Shown one piece after another: positions 57,514-60,749 of a stretch of 60,749 nt of DNA. The first letter of the stretch is position 1. The number at the start of each line of letters is the position of its first letter. The DNA comes from an uncultured Eubacteriales bacterium (GTDB taxonomy: Bacteria > Bacillota > Clostridia > Oscillospirales > Oscillospiraceae). Where the stretch lies: positions 1 to 60,749 of the forward strand of contig UQGU01000007.1 of assembly GCA_900540635.1 (NCBI GenBank), in the 5' to 3' direction. The position numbers and the translations under genes were made by a program. Under the pieces are notes generated by a model. The model had not been told where the DNA came from. It searched no databases and worked only from the letters and a program-made list of their open reading frames with translations.

Positions 57514-57542
57514 ATTATAGCAGTACCCCTCTGGGGTGTCAA
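57514..57542 (-). promoter_or_regulatory. Consensus promoter of the dlt-like operon
   Basis: On the minus strand TTGACA (57537-57542) and TATAAT (57514-57519) are both perfect and 17 bases apart. The spacer contains CCCCAGAGGGG, an inverted repeat placed exactly where a repressor could bind. Confidence 0.88.
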
Positions 57543-57551
57543 TGCAATCCA

Positions 57552-58409
57552 TTAAAAATCCGGCACGAATCCGGCATCCGCCGCCTCGGCCTCCTGGGTG
57601 AAGCCCTCCAGGTCGTTCAGGAACATCCAGCTGAGGACGGCGTCATATTCTTCGTCTGTGATCCGCCGGTCCAGAGGCGGCTTCTGGTGGCCTACCGGGG
57701 TATACTGCCGCATAAGGCTTACCAGCACCGTGCCGGGAGCGAAGGTCTCCCCGATCCAGTCCAGAACCTTCAGGGAGTTTTCCACCTGCCCTGGCAGGAT
57801 CAGATGGCGAATGACGGTCCCCCGGACGATCTTTTCTCCCTGCCATTGGACGGGCCCCGTCTGGCGCACCATCTCCCGGATGGCCTCGGCGGCCACAGGA
57901 AAATAGTCTCCTGCCCCGGAAAGGGCGGCAGCCAGGGTGCCGTCTGCATATTTCAGATCCGGCAGGTAAATATCCACCTTGCCCTCCAGCTCTTTCAGGG
58001 TCTCCACCCGCTCGTAGCCTCCGCAGTTGTAGACCACCGGCACAGGGAGCCTGGGCTCCAGGGCAGGCAGAACGGTGGGCAGGAATTGGGTAGGGGTCAC
58101 CAGGTCGATGTTTTCCGCCCCCTGGGCAATGAGTTCTTCAAAAATCCGGCGCAGCCCGGCGCTGTCCACAGTCTGCCCGGCGGGACGGCCGCTGATGGCG
58201 GCATTCTGGCAGTAGCAGCACCGCAAAGTGCAGCCTCCAAAGAACACGGCCCCACTGCCCCCGGGCCCGGCCAATACCGGCTCCTCCCACTTGTGCAGCA
58301 TGGCTTTGGCCACCAGCGCTGTGGCCGGGCAGCCGCAGAAACCCGTCTCCCCCGCCTGCCGGTCCGCCCCGCACTGCCTGGGACACAGGCGGCAATTTTG
58401 ATAATCCAT
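57552..58409 (-). CDS. PflX-like radical SAM protein
   Basis: A 285-residue protein with an N-terminal cysteine cluster (CRLCPRQCGADRQAGETGFCGCP), then the radical SAM motif GCTLRCCYCQN (C-x3-C-x2-C, residues near 60-68), DLVTPTQFLPTVLPAL and DIYLPDLKYAD. The family (COG1313) resembles pyruvate formate-lyase activating enzymes but lacks a proven target. It presumably generates a 5'-deoxyadenosyl radical in the cytoplasm. ATG 58409 (MDYQNCRLCPRQCG) is supported by the family start. It stands alone on the minus strand, 105 bases from the dlt-like promoter region. Confidence 0.88.
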   Translation of the reverse strand: MDYQNCRLCPRQCGADRQAGETGFCGCPATALVAKAMLHKWEEPVLAGPGGSGAVFFGGCTLRCCYCQNAAISGRPAGQTVDSAGLRRIFEELIAQGAENIDLVTPTQFLPTVLPALEPRLPVPVVYNCGGYERVETLKELEGKVDIYLPDLKYADGTLAAALSGAGDYFPVAAEAIREMVRQTGPVQWQGEKIVRGTVIRHLILPGQVENSLKVLDWIGETFAPGTVLVSLMRQYTPVGHQKPPLDRRITDEEYDAVLSWMFLNDLEGFTQEAEAADAGFVPDF

Positions 58410-58474
58410 AAAATGACCCCTTTGCAGTTTCTTCGGTCATTCTAGCATTTTTTTGAAAAACAAGCAAGAGCTCC

Positions 58475-58503
58475 TTTACCGGGTGCAGAAAATGTGGTAG
58501 GAT
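58475..58503 (+). promoter_or_regulatory. Promoter of rlmD
   Basis: TTTACC (58475-58480) and TAGGAT (58498-58503) with a 17-base spacer, 65 bases before the ATG at 58569. Confidence 0.6.
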
Positions 58504-58568
58504 AAAGGAAAAAGTCTCCCCTCTGGGAAGCACAGATGGCAATTTACCGAAGACTTGAAGGAGAAGCT

Positions 58569-60233
<1,665 letters not shown>

Positions 60234-60263
60234 AACTTTACTTACAATCGAATATTTCTTACA

Positions 60264-60302
60264 TAGCCGTTTATTCATTTATTTGAGTAAGCGGCTTTTT
60301 TC
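60264..60302 (+). terminator. Terminator after rlmD
   Basis: AGCCG-T-TTA and TAA-G-CGGCT form a stem with a mismatch around a T/A-rich loop, followed by TTTTTTC. Confidence 0.7.
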
Positions 60303-60332
60303 ATCCCTATTTTTCGGAATAGGGATATTTTT
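60303..60332 (+). terminator. Second terminator before parA
   Basis: ATCCCTAT (60303-60310) and ATAGGGAT (60319-60326) with loop TTTTCGGA, followed by ATTTTTT. Two strong terminators in a row insulate parA from rlmD transcription. Confidence 0.75.
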
Positions 60333-60352
60333 TGTAGAAGGAGGAGGTTTAT

Positions 60353-60749
60353 TTGAACACACAGATCATCGCCATTGCCAACCAGAAAGGCGGCGTTGGC
60401 AAGACAACGACCTGTGCCAACTTGGGAATCGGGCTGGCGCAGGCCGGAAAGAAAGTCCTTCTGATCGACGGAGACCCACAAGGGAGCCTGACAATCAGCC
60501 TGGGAAATCCGCAACCGGACAAGCTGCCCTTTACCTTGTCCGACGCTATGGGTCGAATCTTGATGGATGAGCCGCTCCGTCCCGGCGAGGGTATCCTGCA
60601 CCACTCAGAGGGCGTAGACCTGATGCCTGCGGACATCCAGTTATCCGGTATGGAGGTATCTCTGGTAAACGCCATGAGTCGTGAGACTATCTTGCGGCAA
60701 TATCTGGACACGCTGAAGGGGCAATACTCCCATATCCTCATCGACTGCC
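60353..60749 (+). CDS. parA: ParA-family ATPase, 3' end outside the window
   Basis: The frame runs to the window edge (132 codons seen). The deviant Walker A motif is AIANQKGGVGKTTTCANLGI at residues 6-25, followed by LIDGDPQGSLTISLG and, at the edge, SHILIDC (Walker B start). ParA ATPases move DNA with a ParB partner; on integrative elements they are the usual first gene at one end. TTG 60353 is the start, with a strong AGGAGGAGG nine bases ahead. A different element in this window (left end) carries parB without parA, and no partner for this gene is in view. Confidence 0.9.
   Translation, partial: MNTQIIAIANQKGGVGKTTTCANLGIGLAQAGKKVLLIDGDPQGSLTISLGNPQPDKLPFTLSDAMGRILMDEPLRPGEGILHHSEGVDLMPADIQLSGMEVSLVNAMSRETILRQYLDTLKGQYSHILIDC

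Overview
The window looks like a chromosomal stretch of a moderately GC-rich, anaerobic, endospore-forming Firmicute, most likely order Oscillospirales (Oscillibacter/Dysosmobacter-like gut bacteria). Reasons: a complete spo0A, a PdaA-type spore-cortex deacetylase and a DacF-like carboxypeptidase; an oxygen-sensitive CO dehydrogenase/acetyl-CoA synthase gene set and an [FeFe]-hydrogenase; Shine-Dalgarno sites of AGGAGG type; frequent TTG/GTG starts; and many short dispersed palindromic repeats. The genus is inference only.

Layout. 1-2.7 kb is the end of an integrated element (MobC-like fragment, ParB, excisionase-like HTH, tyrosine integrase), stopping next to tRNA-Tyr and tRNA-Thr. 3.1-4.9 kb is an AT-richer patch with two broken genes that collide head-on, a small XRE regulator and a GNAT gene. 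5.1-25 kb is core chromosome: spo0A, M18 aminopeptidase, CBS-domain pyrophosphatase, GluQ-RS, a COG2509 flavoprotein, pdaA, a degenerate ADP-ribosylglycohydrolase-like gene, PrsW protease, a GH13 amylase, the glycogen operon glgC-glgD-glgA, a GNAT gene, an orphan pilin and mgtE. 25-30 kb is acsB-cooC-acsA on the minus strand. 30-36.7 kb holds an MFS transporter, thiN, a P-type ATPase and a two-component system. 36.9-43.6 kb is an inserted island (esterase, CehA/PHP-like metallohydrolase, LysR regulator, frameshifted MatC-like carrier) bounded by an exact 186-bp direct repeat that includes the 3' end of the hydrogenase gene. 43.7-52.5 kb holds the intact hydrogenase, dacF, a MocR regulator with its XRE partner, a nicotinate-salvage pair (adenylyltransferase + pncB), an MBL hydrolase and a VOC protein. 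52.7-57.5 kb is a dlt-like operon (A-domain ligase, PLP decarboxylase, carrier protein, MBOAT acyltransferase). 57.5-60.7 kb holds a PflX-like radical SAM gene and rlmD, whose 3' end appears to have been replaced by a second element that begins with parA.

How genes work together. The CODH/ACS genes and hydrogenase point to CO2/CO/H2 metabolism, but acsC, acsD and acsE are not in this window. The glycogen genes and GH13 enzyme form a storage-polysaccharide block. The dlt-like operon is the most unusual set: it contains parts to activate an amino acid, load it on a carrier, perhaps decarboxylate it on the carrier (as BtrK does in butirosin biosynthesis) and pass it to an envelope acceptor through a membrane O-acyltransferase. 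Three families of dispersed repeats sit in strikingly regular places: one always between convergent genes, the other two always between co-directional genes and in one orientation relative to transcription.
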